Origin: Gordonia otitidis NBRC 100426
GTDB lineage: Bacteria > Actinomycetota > Actinomycetes > Mycobacteriales > Mycobacteriaceae
Assembly (NCBI RefSeq): GCF_000248075.1
Contig: NZ_BAFB01000005.1
Location: 1-64,000, forward strand
DNA length: 64,000 bases
Reading direction: 5' to 3'
Below the pieces are notes generated by a model. The model ran no database searches, was not told where the DNA came from, and worked only from the letters and a program-made list of their open reading frames with translations. Below are positions 1-9,884 of this stretch, piece by piece (the stretch's first letter is position 1; the number at the start of each line of letters is the position of its first letter). Position numbers and translations under genes: made by a program.

Positions 1-206
1 CGCGGGGAAGAGGCGGGAAGTAGGGGAAGGGGCGCACGGCCGGGCGCAGAAAGTAGGGGAAGGGGCTTTTCCGTGGGTTATGTGCGTTTCCGTGGGAAGT
101 TTCGCGGGGAAGGGTCGGGAAGTAGGGGAAGGGGCGCACGGCCGTGCGTGCAGGAAGTGAGGGAGGGGGTCTTTCCGTGGGTTTTGCGCGTTCCCGTGGG
201 AAATTT
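1..206. repeat. Two tandem copies of a ~103-bp G-rich repeat
   Basis: Copy one spans 1-102 and copy two 103-206. Both open with CGCGGGGAAG, continue with GGGAAGTAGGGGAAGG and GGCGCACGGCCG, and end with a TTTCCGTGGG...TTTCGCG block. The copies differ by scattered substitutions and small indels. The next bases (207 on) begin a third CGCG but then switch abruptly to coding sequence. The window edge cuts the array, so more copies may lie to the left. The strong purine bias on this strand is unlike the rest of the window. Confidence 0.8.
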
Positions 207-516
207 CGCGATCTCGTCGCTCGCGGTCACCGCCGGCCACCTCACCTACAACCCGGTCAATCCGCACTCCGACGGCATCGACCTCGACACGGTTGTCGGT
301 TGGCTCGCCGACTCCGGTGAGGAGATCGCCACCGTGGACGACTACGACCACTGGTACCGGCTGTTCTCCGACTCGCTCGCCCACCTACCCGAGATGCAGC
401 GTCGACATTCGTTGATCCTGTTGGTGCACAACTACATCCAGACGATCCCGCCTGTGAACGGCGGTGTCGTGAACGCGCCCCGATTCTTCGAGGCAGTGAG
501 TTGGGCGACGGTGTGA
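207..516 (+). pseudogene. C-terminal remnant of a carboxylic acid reductase (CAR/FadD9-like)
   Basis: The reading frame contains NPHSDGIDLDTVVGWL, then DDYDHWYRLF and a run ending near FFEAVSWATV. From memory these match the C-terminal part of the reductase domain of carboxylic acid reductases (typical NPHDDGISLD...DDYxxW pattern). CAR enzymes reduce carboxylic acids to aldehydes with ATP and NADPH and are about 1170 residues long; only about 100 residues are left here. The frame stays open leftward into the G-rich repeat, to a GTG at 73, but that extension has no resemblance to CAR. The stop also comes roughly 25 residues before the usual CAR end. I read it as a decayed, repeat-truncated gene end rather than a working enzyme. 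Confidence 0.65.
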
Positions 517-676
517 ACTGCGACTGCCGGCTACTCCGACGTCCCCACATCACCGCGCCGGTCGTCGCCAACTGCGCGCGTGGACTGCGGACCCTCGGCG
601 TCATCCGAGTGTGATCGGACTCGCTGCCTCCCGGGCCGGACACTCGCCCCCGGACGCGGGGTGATGAAGTGAAGGT

Positions 677-1604
677 ATGAACGACGACATTCGCGAAGAC
701 ACGACGACGGCGTCGACAGTTGCCGAACCGCGCGATCCCCTCGAGGCGTTCGGTGTAGGTGCCCTGCGACTCGAGGACGACGTCGTCGTCGCGGAGCAGC
801 AACTCGGACCGCGCTTTGCGGACCATCGTGGCCTCATCGACCTTCCCGCGTACGCAGTTCTCCTCGACCACATCGGTGGGATTCCATATCACCGCGAAAC
901 CCGGTCGCCGAGTATGCAGGCTCGCCTGAACTTCTCGACTGTCGGGCGTCCGACATTGACCGAACGGCTCGTCGGCACAGCGCAACTGCTGATGCACGAC
1001 GCCAGGGTCGGCGTCACGGAGATCCGCATCGGCGACGGCACCACCAACTACTGCGTCGGCACTGCGCGCAACGTCGCCGTCGGCCGTGCGATACCGGATG
1101 ATTTCGACGACGCCGAGCTCGCCCACGAGATTCCGGCCGCCGAAACGCTCGACGTGCCGCTGGCACAAGCGATTCCCCCCCGACCTCGACGGAGAGACGA
1201 TCATTGCGCAGATCGTGAGCGGGCAGCGCGAACGCGGCCCGCTCGCGGAACTGCTCAACGCGCGGATCGACCCCGCAGGCCCTTCGACGGGCCTGCGCCT
1301 CGTCGTGGACACGCAGGCCTGGATGGGCAACATGTTCGGGACGATGCACGGCGGAGTGATCGCCACGATCGTGGGTGTGGCGTGCTCGTTCGCCGGGCAG
1401 CGACAGACGCACGCGGGTCAGGACTACCGCGTCGGCGACCTGTCGGTGGCGTTCTTCCGCTCACCGCCGGTCGACGGCAGCCGCGTGAGCGTCGACGTCG
1501 AGGCGGTGAAGGTGGGGCGTCGAATCGCGAGTTTCTCGGCGCGGATGACCGGCCCCGACGGAACACTGCTCGCCGAAGGTGCGGCCGACATCCACTTCGG
1601 CTGA
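677..1604 (+). pseudogene. Tandem-hotdog acyl-CoA thioesterase with a frameshift at a C7 run
   Basis: The first frame starts at ATG 677 and encodes an acyl-CoA thioesterase-like (PaaI/hotdog) half, with PAYAVLLDHIGGIPYH near residue 53. Sensible sequence in this frame stops at AIPPR around 1178. The next frame takes over with PPDLDGETIIAQ and a second hotdog half containing NMFGTMHGGVIATIVG, ending at 1604. Removing one C from the seven Cs at 1175-1181 joins the halves into one protein of about 309 residues. A double-hotdog thioesterase would hydrolyse acyl-CoA to free acid and CoA. Whether this is a true mutation or a sequencing error cannot be told from one sequence. If real, the gene is broken or makes two separate halves. 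Confidence 0.75.
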
Positions 1605-1658
1605 CGTGCACCACCCGGGGGTGATGAGAGGTCGCTAGGCGGGTCGCTCTCAGGGTCG

Positions 1659-2306
1659 CTACGCGACGGAGATACCTAGATGTGCGGCGAACTGGTCGGC
1701 CAGCGCAACGGCCTGTTGAGTGGTGATGGTTGCGCCCGACAGTCCGCCGAGGTTGCGCACCACGTTGACCCGCAGATCACGGAGATCGACGTTGGTGAGT
1801 GTCGCTCGGCGAACGTCGAGGGCGTTCACCGAGCTGTCCTCGAACGAGATCCGGGTCAGATGGGCCTCGGAGACATCGAGCTCGTCGATGACACACGATC
1901 GAAAGAGCACGTCGCGCGCCTCGTTCCCGCTGAGATTGACGAATCCGAGCTTGCAGTTCTCGATGACCACCGACCGCATGCGTCCACCGAACAGGTCGAG
2001 CGCGCCGATCCTGCTGTTCTCGATACGGACGTTGTGCAGAGTCGACCGCGGTGCGAACACACGCGCGCTGCTGACGGCGTCGAGACGGGTGTCGACGGCA
2101 CGTAGTCCGGTGAGGTCGGCGTCGTCGAGTGAACTACGCACCACCTCGCATCCGGTGAGGGAGACGTCGCCGAAATCGGTGCCGGACAGGTCCGCGTCGG
2201 CGATCAGTGCCGATTCGATCGCGTCGCCCGCGGCAATCGATCCCGCGTCGAAGGGATCAAGCGTGGACTTCGGTACCGGGCTGATCCTGGGTGCGCGAAT
2301 ACTCAT
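1659..2306 (-). CDS. Pentapeptide-repeat protein
   Basis: The central part is built of degenerate five-residue repeats of the A(D/N)LXX type, such as [15 protein letters not shown] and VDLRD. This pattern folds into a right-handed quadrilateral beta-helix. The protein has about 215 residues from the ATG at 2306, which begins [11 protein letters not shown] longer frame to 2327 exists but adds only seven residues. No signal peptide or membrane segment is visible, so it is probably cytoplasmic. Some pentapeptide proteins mimic DNA and protect gyrase (MfpA, Qnr); nothing here proves that role. It is divergent from the gene at 2412, with a short shared promoter gap. Confidence 0.75.
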   Translation of the reverse strand: MSIRAPRISPVPKSTLDPFDAGSIAAGDAIESALIADADLSGTDFGDVSLTGCEVVRSSLDDADLTGLRAVDTRLDAVSSARVFAPRSTLHNVRIENSRIGALDLFGGRMRSVVIENCKLGFVNLSGNEARDVLFRSCVIDELDVSEAHLTRISFEDSSVNALDVRRATLTNVDLRDLRVNVVRNLGGLSGATITTQQAVALADQFAAHLGISVA

Positions 2307-2411
2307 CGCCCGAGAGCCTACGCGCACGCCACGACGAGCCCGGGCTGCATCTCAACGGTAAAACAAGCAAGCGTGATTGCTTTTTATCCGTCGGTGTGTG
2401 ACGCTACTGAC

Positions 2412-3224
2412 ATGTCGATCGTGACGGATCTCGTGGCCGATCTGGCCGCCGAAGGTGAAGAGCTCGACGCGCTGGTCGCCCCTCTCGACGAGGGCGGATG
2501 GCGCACCGCAACGCCCGCAGAGGGGTGGAGCGTCGCTCACCAGATCGCCCACCTGTACTGGACGGACAAGGTTGCGCTCCTCTCCGCGACCGACCCCGAG
2601 GCATTCGCCGAGGTCGTTGCGGAGGCAATGCGCAACATCGACGGGTTCACCGACGTGACGGCGGCGGAAGGGGCGGCACGGCCGAAGGCCGAGCTGATCG
2701 ACGACTGGCGTGCAGCGCGTGCCGAACTGGCGAGGGCATTGGTCGATGTCCCAGAGGGCGCGAAGCTCCCGTGGTTCGGACCGCCGATGTCGGCGGCGTC
2801 GATGGCCACAGCACGCATGATGGAGACCTGGGCGCACGGCCTCGACATCGCCGACGCGCTCGGGGTCGAGCTCGCGCCGACCGACCGTATCCGGCACGTC
2901 GCCCACATCGGCGTGCGCACGCGCGACTTCGCCTACGTGGTCAACGGGATGACCCCGCCCCAACGCCCCTTTCGTATCGAGCTCACCGCCCCCTCCGGGC
3001 AGATGTGGACGTGGGGTCCCGACGATCCGGCGGCGGTCGACGGAACAGTGCGCGGCTCGGCCGTCGACTTCTGCCGACTCGTCACCCAGCGTCGGGCCCT
3101 CGCCGATCTCGACCTCGAACTCGACGGCGAGTCGGTGCGCGAATGGTCCTCGATCGCACAGTGTTTCGCCGGTCCGCCCGGATCGGGACGAGCGCCGCGA
3201 AACACGGGTACCCGCGCTTTGTGA
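2412..3224 (+). CDS. TIGR03084-family DinB-like protein
   Basis: About 270 residues from ATG 2412 ([18 protein letters not shown]). The early histidines in [13 protein letters not shown] and the [10 protein letters not shown] segment recall the four-helix, metal-binding DinB/maleylpyruvate isomerase N-terminal fold that actinobacteria often use with mycothiol. Its placement directly before atuA, on the same strand and about 50 bp away, matches the arrangement I recall for acyclic-terpene or branched-acyl clusters. The exact reaction is unknown. An upstream in-frame GTG at 2373 would add 13 non-conserved residues and is less likely. Confidence 0.7.
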   Translation: MSIVTDLVADLAAEGEELDALVAPLDEGGWRTATPAEGWSVAHQIAHLYWTDKVALLSATDPEAFAEVVAEAMRNIDGFTDVTAAEGAARPKAELIDDWRAARAELARALVDVPEGAKLPWFGPPMSAASMATARMMETWAHGLDIADALGVELAPTDRIRHVAHIGVRTRDFAYVVNGMTPPQRPFRIELTAPSGQMWTWGPDDPAAVDGTVRGSAVDFCRLVTQRRALADLDLELDGESVREWSSIAQCFAGPPGSGRAPRNTGTRAL

Positions 3225-3274
3225 CCCGTGTGCGAGAACGCGATCACCTTCCACCGTCGACCATCGGAGTAGCG

Positions 3275-5056
3275 ATGACATCCACCACACCCGCACGTTC
3301 GGATCGACCCGTACGCATCGGCAACGCTTCCGGTTTCTATGGTGACCGCTTCAGCGCTATGCGGGAGATGCTCGAGGGCGGTGAACTCGACTACCTCACC
3401 GGTGATTACCTCGCCGAGCTCACCATGCTCATCCTCGGCAGGGACAGGCTGAAGGATCCGGCGCTCGGCTACGCCAAGACCTTCCTGCGCCAGATGGAGG
3501 ACTGTCTCGGACTCGCCATCGACAAGGGCGTACGCATTGTCAGCAACGCGGGCGGCCTCAACCCGCACGGCCTCGCGGTCGCGCTTCGTGAGCTCGCCGA
3601 CAAGCTCGGAATCGACGCATCCGTCGCCTTCGTCGACGGTGACGATCTCGTCGACCGGGCGGACGAGCTCGGACTCGGCACACCCCTGACGGCGAACGCG
3701 TACCTCGGTGCCTTCGGGATCAAGTCGGCTCTCGACTCCGGTGCCGACGTCGTGGTGACCGGACGAATCACCGACGCCTCGCTGACCGTCGGACCTGCCG
3801 CGAGCGCATTCGACTGGGGCTACACCGATCTCGATGCTCTCGCGGGTGCGGTCGTCGCGGGCCACGTGATCGAATGCGGAGCCCAGGCAACTGGCGGAAA
3901 CTACGCATTCTTCACCGATCTGCCCCGTATGGGCCACCTCGGATTCCCGATCGCCGAGGTCGCATCCGACGGTACGTCGGTGATCACCAAGCACCCCGAC
4001 ACCGGGGGCGCGGTGACGGTCGGCACGGTGACCGCGCAACTGCTCTACGAGGTCGGCGGTCCGCGCTACCTCGGACCAGACGTGACCACGCGTCTGGACA
4101 CCATCACGCTGAGCGCCGACGGCGACGACCGGGTGGCCATCAGCGGTGTCAGGGGAGAGGCTCCGCCCGAGACCGTGAAGGTCTCGCTCAACCATCTCGC
4201 GGGTACACGCAACGAGATCACCGTTGCGCTCACCGGACTCGACATCGAGAAGAAGGCCGAGCTCTTCCGCGAACAGTTCCGTGCCGAATTGCGCACCACG
4301 CCTCAGGAAATGAGCTGGGAGCTCTCCCGCATGGAGCGTGCCGACGCCGAGACCGAAGAGCAGGCGACCGCGCTGTTGCGGTGCGTGGCGCGCGATCCCG
4401 ATCCGAAGAAGGTCGGACGTGCATTCAGCAACACCGCGGTCGAACTCGCATTGGCAACGTTCCCCGGCTTCCACATGCTCGCGCCGCCCGGAAACGGCTC
4501 GCCCTACGGCGTTTTCGAACCCGGCTATGTCGACGCCTCGCGCGTGGAGCATCGCGTCTCCTTCGCCGACGGGGTCACCGAGAGCGTCGAGCCGAGTCCG
4601 CTGCGCGCCGAGGTGGCGCCGGATCAACCCGAACAACGCAGCGTCGTCGAGAGCTCCGATCCCGGTCCGACCGCGTCGGCACCGCTCGGACTGGTGGCCG
4701 GGGCACGCAGCGGCGACAAGGGCGGCAGCGCCAACATCGGTGTGTGGGTGCGCAATCCGGAGCACTTCGACTGGCTCGACGCGACGCTCGACGTCGATCT
4801 GATCAAGAAGCTGCTGCCCGAGATCGCCGACCTTGAGGTCAAGCGGTACCGGCTCCCCAACCTGTCGGCGCTGAACTTCGTGATCGAGGGCGTACTCGGT
4901 CGCGGCGTGGCCGACAATGTGCGCTTCGATCCGCAGGCCAAGGGCATGGGGGAGTGGCTGCGATCGCGGCCGATACCCATCCCGGTGAGCTTCGTCGCCG
5001 AGCAGTCGTCCGGGTCCGCGACGGACCGATCATCCGACTCGTCAGAGAGGAACTGA
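3275..5056 (+). CDS. atuA: Acyclic terpene utilisation AtuA-like protein (DUF1446)
   Basis: A protein of 593 residues. Residues ~12-455 match the AtuA/DUF1446 domain (VRIGNASGFYGDR near the start, NAGGLNPHGLA, DVVVTGRITDASLTVGPA, ECGAQATGGNY). The last ~120 residues form the smaller ferredoxin-fold-like domain with GARSGDKGGSANIG. AtuA is needed for growth on citronellol and geraniol in Pseudomonas, but its chemistry is not settled. The start was set at ATG 3275, although the frame is open far upstream inside the preceding gene; the conserved start and the in-cluster spacing support this choice. The gene ends 3 bp before the next acyl-CoA dehydrogenase, so the two are surely co-transcribed. 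Confidence 0.85.
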   Translation: MTSTTPARSDRPVRIGNASGFYGDRFSAMREMLEGGELDYLTGDYLAELTMLILGRDRLKDPALGYAKTFLRQMEDCLGLAIDKGVRIVSNAGGLNPHGLAVALRELADKLGIDASVAFVDGDDLVDRADELGLGTPLTANAYLGAFGIKSALDSGADVVVTGRITDASLTVGPAASAFDWGYTDLDALAGAVVAGHVIECGAQATGGNYAFFTDLPRMGHLGFPIAEVASDGTSVITKHPDTGGAVTVGTVTAQLLYEVGGPRYLGPDVTTRLDTITLSADGDDRVAISGVRGEAPPETVKVSLNHLAGTRNEITVALTGLDIEKKAELFREQFRAELRTTPQEMSWELSRMERADAETEEQATALLRCVARDPDPKKVGRAFSNTAVELALATFPGFHMLAPPGNGSPYGVFEPGYVDASRVEHRVSFADGVTESVEPSPLRAEVAPDQPEQRSVVESSDPGPTASAPLGLVAGARSGDKGGSANIGVWVRNPEHFDWLDATLDVDLIKKLLPEIADLEVKRYRLPNLSALNFVIEGVLGRGVADNVRFDPQAKGMGEWLRSRPIPIPVSFVAEQSSGSATDRSSDSSERN

Positions 5057-5059
5057 ACT

Positions 5060-6235
5060 GTGCCGCTGGTAGACCCGCAATGGGAGACCCCGGAGCGTCG
5101 TGCGCTGCGTGACACCGTCCGTGGTTTCGTCGAACGGCATGTCCTGCCCTACCAGGACGAGTGGGAACGTGAAGGGCTCATCCCACGCGAATTGCACCGC
5201 GAGGCAGCAAAGCTCGGCTTGTTCGGGCTAGGTGTCGACGAGTCTGTCGGTGGTAGCGGAGGCGACCTCATCGACGTGTCGATCCTCGGCGAGGAGTTCC
5301 ACTACGCAGGCGGTGCCGGAGGCGTGTTCGCCTCGCTGTTCACCCACGGGATCGCGCTGCCCCACCTGATCGCCGCCGGCGACCCCGACCAGATCGACCG
5401 CTGGGTGCGGCCGACCCTGGCCGGGGAGAAGATCGGCAGCCTCGCCATCACCGAGCCCGGCGGCGGGAGCGACGTCGGACATCTGACGACGCGCGCCGAG
5501 CGTGACGGCGACGAGTATGTCGTCAACGGGGCCAAGACCTACATCACCTCGGCGGTACGCGCCGACTTCGTCGTCACCGCCGTGCGTACCGGCGGGCCGG
5601 GCGCGTCGGGCGTCTCGCTGCTCGTGATCGAGAAGGACACACCGGGATTCACCGTCGCACGCAAACTCGACAAGATGGGGTGGCGCAGCTCGGACACCGC
5701 TGAACTGTCGTTCGTCGACGTACGAGTACCGGCGAGCAACATCGTGGGCGCCGAGAATTCAGGGTTCGCCCAGATCGCAGCGGCTTTCGTGACGGAACGA
5801 TCCGGGCTGGCCGTGCAGGCGTACGCCAGCGCGCAACGCTGCCTCGACCTCACCCTCGCCTGGACACGCGACCGGGAGACCTTCGGCAAGCCATTGGCTG
5901 CCCGTCAGTCGGTGCAGGACACCCTGACCGACATGGCTCGTCGTATCGACGTGGCACGAACCTATGCGCGCGGCGTCGTCACCAGGAAGGTCACTTCCGG
6001 AGACGATCTCATCGCCGAGGTGTGCTTTGCCAAGAACACCGCCGTCGAGACCGGGGAGTGGGTGGCCGACAAGGCTGTTCAGCTCTTCGGCGGACTCGGC
6101 TACATGACCGGCACCGAGGTCGAGCGGCAGTATCGGGACATGCGCATCCTCGGAATCGGGGGCGGCACCACCGAGATCCTGAGCGGTCTCGCCGCGAAAC
6201 GACTCGGCTACATCGCACAGGGGAGCACACGATGA
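5060..6235 (+). CDS. Acyl-CoA dehydrogenase (FadE13-like)
   Basis: A full-length FAD-dependent acyl-CoA dehydrogenase of 391 residues starting at GTG 5060. It shows ITEPGGGSDVGHL (flavin/substrate loop), FVDVRVPASNIVG and a C-terminal QLFGGLGYMTGTEVER followed by GGGTTEIL. It should introduce the alpha-beta double bond into an acyl-CoA. Together with the carboxylase that follows, it resembles leucine, citronellyl-CoA or other branched-chain routes in which dehydrogenation precedes gamma-carboxylation. The stop overlaps the start of the carboxyltransferase by 4 bp, a sign of translational coupling. Confidence 0.85.
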   Translation: MPLVDPQWETPERRALRDTVRGFVERHVLPYQDEWEREGLIPRELHREAAKLGLFGLGVDESVGGSGGDLIDVSILGEEFHYAGGAGGVFASLFTHGIALPHLIAAGDPDQIDRWVRPTLAGEKIGSLAITEPGGGSDVGHLTTRAERDGDEYVVNGAKTYITSAVRADFVVTAVRTGGPGASGVSLLVIEKDTPGFTVARKLDKMGWRSSDTAELSFVDVRVPASNIVGAENSGFAQIAAAFVTERSGLAVQAYASAQRCLDLTLAWTRDRETFGKPLAARQSVQDTLTDMARRIDVARTYARGVVTRKVTSGDDLIAEVCFAKNTAVETGEWVADKAVQLFGGLGYMTGTEVERQYRDMRILGIGGGTTEILSGLAAKRLGYIAQGSTR

Positions 6236-7830
6236 CGGCATTGCGCTCGACGATCGATCCGACGAGCGCGGAGTTCACCGCAGCACGGGACTCGATGGTG
6301 GAGAAGCTCGATCATCTGCAGGGCGAGCTCGACAAAGCACTCGCAGGCGGAGGTGAGAAGTACGTCGAGCGTCACCGCAAGCGCGGCAAGATGACCGCAC
6401 GTGAACGCATCGAACTCCTACTCGACGAAGACTCCGACTTCCTCGAGCTGTGTCCGCTCGCGGCGTACGGCTCGGACTTCCACGTCGGGGCGTCGGTCGT
6501 CGTCGGCATCGGTGTGGTCGAAGGCGTCGAGTGCCTGGTCGTCGCGAGCGACCCCACGGTCAAGGGCGGCACGTCGAATCCCTGGACGTTGCGCAAGACG
6601 CTGCGCGCCAACGACATCGCGCTGCAGAATCGACTCCCGGTGATCTCGCTCGTCGAGTCCGGCGGGGCGGACCTGCCCACGCAGAAGGAGGTGTTCGTCC
6701 CCGGCGGACGCATGTTCCGCGACCTCACGCGTCTGTCTGCAGCAGGCATCCCCACCATCGCGCTGGTGTTCGGCAACTCGACCGCCGGCGGCGCGTACAT
6801 CCCCGGAATGAGCGACCACGTGGTCATGATCGACGGACGCTCCAAGGTGTTCCTCGGCGGTCCGCCGCTGGTGAAGATGGCCACGGGCGAGGAGAGTGAC
6901 GACGAGTCGCTCGGCGGAGCCCAGATGCACGCGCGCACATCAGGTCTCGCCGACTACTACGCCGCCGACGAGCAGGACGCCATCCGCATCGGGCGGCGCA
7001 TCGTGTCGCGTCTGAACTGGCGCAAGGAGGGCGGGGCGCCCCGCGCCGAGGTGCGCGAACCGCGGTACGACCAGGAAGAGCTACTCGGTATCGTTCCCTC
7101 CGACCTCAAGATCCCGTTCAACCCGCGTGACGTGATCGCGCGGGTCGTCGACGACAGTGACTTCGACGAGTTCAAACCGGAGTACGGCAACTCGCTGTGC
7201 ACGGGCTGGGCCGAGATCCACGGGTACCCGATCGGAATCCTCGCCAATGCGCAGGGCGTGCTCTTCAGCCAGGAAGCCCAGAAGGCGACACAGTTCATCG
7301 AACTCGCCAACCGATCCAACACCCCACTGTTGTTCCTGCACAACACGACCGGCTACATGGTCGGTAAGGAGTACGAACAGAAGGGCATCATCAAACACGG
7401 CGCGATGATGATCAATGCGGTATCGAACTCGAAGGTGCCCCATTTGTCGGTGCTCGTCGGCGCCAGTTACGGTGCCGGACACTACGGCATGTGCGGGCGC
7501 GCCTACGACCCCCGCTTCCTGTTCGCGTGGCCCAGCGCCAAATCGGCGGTGATGGGTGCGGCCCAACTCGCAGGCGTCATCTCGATCGTGTCGCGTGCAG
7601 CCACCGAGGCACGCGGCGGAACGGTCGACGAGGCGGCAGATGCCGGGATGCGGCAGATGATCGAAGCGCAGATCGAAGCCGAGTCGGTACCGGCGTTTCT
7701 GTCGGGCATGCTCTACGACGACGGTGTGATCGACCCGCGGGACACGAGAACCATTCTGGGACTCTGCTTGTCGGCGATCCATAACGGACCGGTCGAGGGG
7801 ACGTCGAGCTTCGGCGTCTTCCGGATGTGA
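6232..7830 (+). CDS. Acyl-CoA carboxylase carboxyltransferase (beta) subunit
   Basis: 532 residues from ATG 6232. Both crotonase-like halves are present: VSLVESGGADLPTQKEVF and FGNSTAGGAYIPGMSD in the N-terminal half, ANAQGVLFSQEAQKATQF and GASYGAGHYGMCGRAYDP in the C-terminal half. These are hallmarks of the methylcrotonyl-CoA/geranyl-CoA carboxylase beta family (AccD2, AtuC, MccB). It transfers carboxyl from biotin to an unsaturated acyl-CoA. It pairs with the biotin carboxylase directly downstream. The frame is open further left, but only through the end of the preceding gene. Substrate choice among 3-methylcrotonyl-, geranyl- or another acyl-CoA cannot be fixed from sequence alone. Confidence 0.85.
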   Translation: MTALRSTIDPTSAEFTAARDSMVEKLDHLQGELDKALAGGGEKYVERHRKRGKMTARERIELLLDEDSDFLELCPLAAYGSDFHVGASVVVGIGVVEGVECLVVASDPTVKGGTSNPWTLRKTLRANDIALQNRLPVISLVESGGADLPTQKEVFVPGGRMFRDLTRLSAAGIPTIALVFGNSTAGGAYIPGMSDHVVMIDGRSKVFLGGPPLVKMATGEESDDESLGGAQMHARTSGLADYYAADEQDAIRIGRRIVSRLNWRKEGGAPRAEVREPRYDQEELLGIVPSDLKIPFNPRDVIARVVDDSDFDEFKPEYGNSLCTGWAEIHGYPIGILANAQGVLFSQEAQKATQFIELANRSNTPLLFLHNTTGYMVGKEYEQKGIIKHGAMMINAVSNSKVPHLSVLVGASYGAGHYGMCGRAYDPRFLFAWPSAKSAVMGAAQLAGVISIVSRAATEARGGTVDEAADAGMRQMIEAQIEAESVPAFLSGMLYDDGVIDPRDTRTILGLCLSAIHNGPVEGTSSFGVFRM

Positions 7831-7838
7831 GGTGTGAG

Positions 7839-9884
7839 ATGACCGAAACCCCTACACAGGGGATCACGTCGGTGCTCGTCGCCAATCGCGGCGAGATCGC
7901 CCGACGCGTGTTCGCGACCTGCCGGGACATGGGTCTTGCGACCGTCGCCGTGTACTCCGACCCGGATGCCGACGCGCCCCACGTTTCAGCAGCCGATGTC
8001 GCGGTGGCGCTGCCGGGTTCGACATCGGCGGAGACCTATCTCCGCGGCGACGCCATCATCGCGGCAGCCCAGCGTTCGGGCGCCGACGCCATCCATCCCG
8101 GCTACGGATTCCTCTCGGAGAACGCGGAGTTCGCACAGGCGGTCATCGACGCCGGACTCACGTGGATCGGTCCGCCGCCCGCGGCGATCGACGCGATGGG
8201 CTCGAAGCTCAACGCCAAGAAGCTCATGGCCGACGCCGGGGTGCCGGTGCTCGGTGACATCGATCCCGCAGCGGTCACGGAGACCGACCTTCCGCTGCTG
8301 ATCAAGGCGTCGGCCGGCGGTGGCGGCCGCGGCATGCGGATCGTCCGGTCGCTCGACGAACTCGCCGACCAGGTTGCCGCGGCCGAACGCGAGGCCGCAT
8401 CGGCATTCGGCGATCCGACAGTGTTCTGCGAGCCGTATGTCGAACGCGGCCATCACATCGAGGTGCAGGTGATGGCGGATAGGCACGGTGAGGTGTGGGC
8501 TGTGGGAGAACGCGAGTGCTCCATCCAGCGCCGTCACCAGAAGGTGATCGAGGAGGCGCCTGCACCACTCGTCGAACGCATCGGCGGTGATCTCCGGGAG
8601 CGCCTGTACGACGCCGCACGTCGTGCGGTGTCGGCCATCGACTACACCGGCGCGGGCACCGTCGAGTTCCTCGCCGACGAGTCCGGCCGGTTCTACTTCC
8701 TCGAGACCAACACCCGGTTGCAGGTGGAGCATCCGGTCACCGAGTTGACCACCGGCACCGACCTCGTCGCGTGGCAGTTGCGTGTGGCCATGGGCGAACA
8801 CCTCGACGTGGCCGAACCGTCGACGTCCGGGCACTCGATCGAGGTGCGTCTCTACGCCGAGAATCCGGCTGCGGGCTGGCAGCCCCAGTCGGGGACGATG
8901 CACCGCATCGACGTCGACGCTGCGACGCATTTCGGACCACTCGACCGGCCCGGGGTCCGAGTGGATGCGGGCATCGAATCCGGTTCGGAGATCTCGACGT
9001 TCTACGACCCGATGCTCGCGAAGGTGATCAGCTGGGCGCCCACGCGTGAGCGTGCTGCCGCGATGCTCGCCAGGACGTTGTCCGACGCCACGCTGCACGG
9101 TCCCGTCACCAACCGCGACATGCTGGTGAACACGCTGCGCGAGCAGACGTTCCGCAGTGGCCGCACCGACACCGGCTATCTCGATGAGATAGGCCTCGAC
9201 GTCTTGTCCGCGCCGCTGGCCGACGACGCGACGGTGACACTTGCCGCGGTGGCCGCGACGATGGCGGAGGTGGCTGCCAACCGTCTCGGCGCCCGGGTGC
9301 AGCGGACCCTGCCCGCAGGGTGGCGAAACATGGCCTCCCAGTATGCGCAGAAGACGTTCCTGGCCGACGATGACATCGACCATGTCGTGCGGTATCAGTG
9401 TGGCCGCGGTAAGAGCGTCGAGCTGCCCGATGTCGCCGACACCGAAGTGGTGACGGTGGGCACGGAGCAGGTCGTTCTGTGCCACAGGGGAATCCGGCGC
9501 ACGTTCGACGTGGCGCGGTACGGCGACGACGTCTACGTCGACACGGCCGGAGCTTCGGTGCACTTCCGTCGTCCACCGCGTTTCGTCGATCCCAGCGCTG
9601 TCGCCCGACCGGGTTCGCTGCTCGCACCGATGCCCGGCTCGGTCATCCGCGTGGCGGTGACCGAGGGTGACAGCGTGACCGCCGGACAACCGTTGATCTG
9701 GCTCGAAGCGATGAAGATGGAACACACCGTGTCGGCCCCGGCCGACGGCGTGGTGAGCATGCTGGCCGTCGAACCGGGACAGCAACTCGCCGTCGGCGAT
9801 GTACTCGCCGTCATCGCCGAGGACGACGCAGCCGTATCCGACGCCCACACCGATACCGAAACTCCTCAGGAGGCATCAGCATGA
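7839..9884 (+). CDS. Acyl-CoA carboxylase alpha subunit (biotin carboxylase + BCCP)
   Basis: About 681 residues. The N-terminal biotin carboxylase has VANRGEIARRVFAT, the ATP-grasp glycine loop SAGGGGRGMRIV, HIEVQVMADRHGEVW and FYFLETNTRLQVEHPVTE. The C-terminal biotinyl domain carries EAMKMEHTV, placing biotin on Lys626. It carboxylates its own biotin with ATP and bicarbonate and hands the group to the carboxyltransferase. Start chosen at ATG 7839 (MTETPTQG) behind GAGGTG; a GTG at 7827 overlapping the previous stop is the alternative. Its stop overlaps the next gene's ATG. Confidence 0.87.
   Translation: MTETPTQGITSVLVANRGEIARRVFATCRDMGLATVAVYSDPDADAPHVSAADVAVALPGSTSAETYLRGDAIIAAAQRSGADAIHPGYGFLSENAEFAQAVIDAGLTWIGPPPAAIDAMGSKLNAKKLMADAGVPVLGDIDPAAVTETDLPLLIKASAGGGGRGMRIVRSLDELADQVAAAEREAASAFGDPTVFCEPYVERGHHIEVQVMADRHGEVWAVGERECSIQRRHQKVIEEAPAPLVERIGGDLRERLYDAARRAVSAIDYTGAGTVEFLADESGRFYFLETNTRLQVEHPVTELTTGTDLVAWQLRVAMGEHLDVAEPSTSGHSIEVRLYAENPAAGWQPQSGTMHRIDVDAATHFGPLDRPGVRVDAGIESGSEISTFYDPMLAKVISWAPTRERAAAMLARTLSDATLHGPVTNRDMLVNTLREQTFRSGRTDTGYLDEIGLDVLSAPLADDATVTLAAVAATMAEVAANRLGARVQRTLPAGWRNMASQYAQKTFLADDDIDHVVRYQCGRGKSVELPDVADTEVVTVGTEQVVLCHRGIRRTFDVARYGDDVYVDTAGASVHFRRPPRFVDPSAVARPGSLLAPMPGSVIRVAVTEGDSVTAGQPLIWLEAMKMEHTVSAPADGVVSMLAVEPGQQLAVGDVLAVIAEDDAAVSDAHTDTETPQEASA

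Noticed and set aside
2498-3274. Long N-terminal extension of the AtuA frame
   Set aside because: It overlaps the TIGR03084 gene in another frame and has no AtuA-like sequence; the true start is at 3275.
2933-4765. A 610-residue open frame antisense to the TIGR03084 and AtuA genes
   Set aside because: Composition is Arg/Gly/His-rich without domains, and both sense-strand genes are well recognised.
7986-9848. A 620-residue open frame antisense to the biotin carboxylase gene
   Set aside because: It is a GC-driven shadow of a full-length carboxylase with intact motifs.
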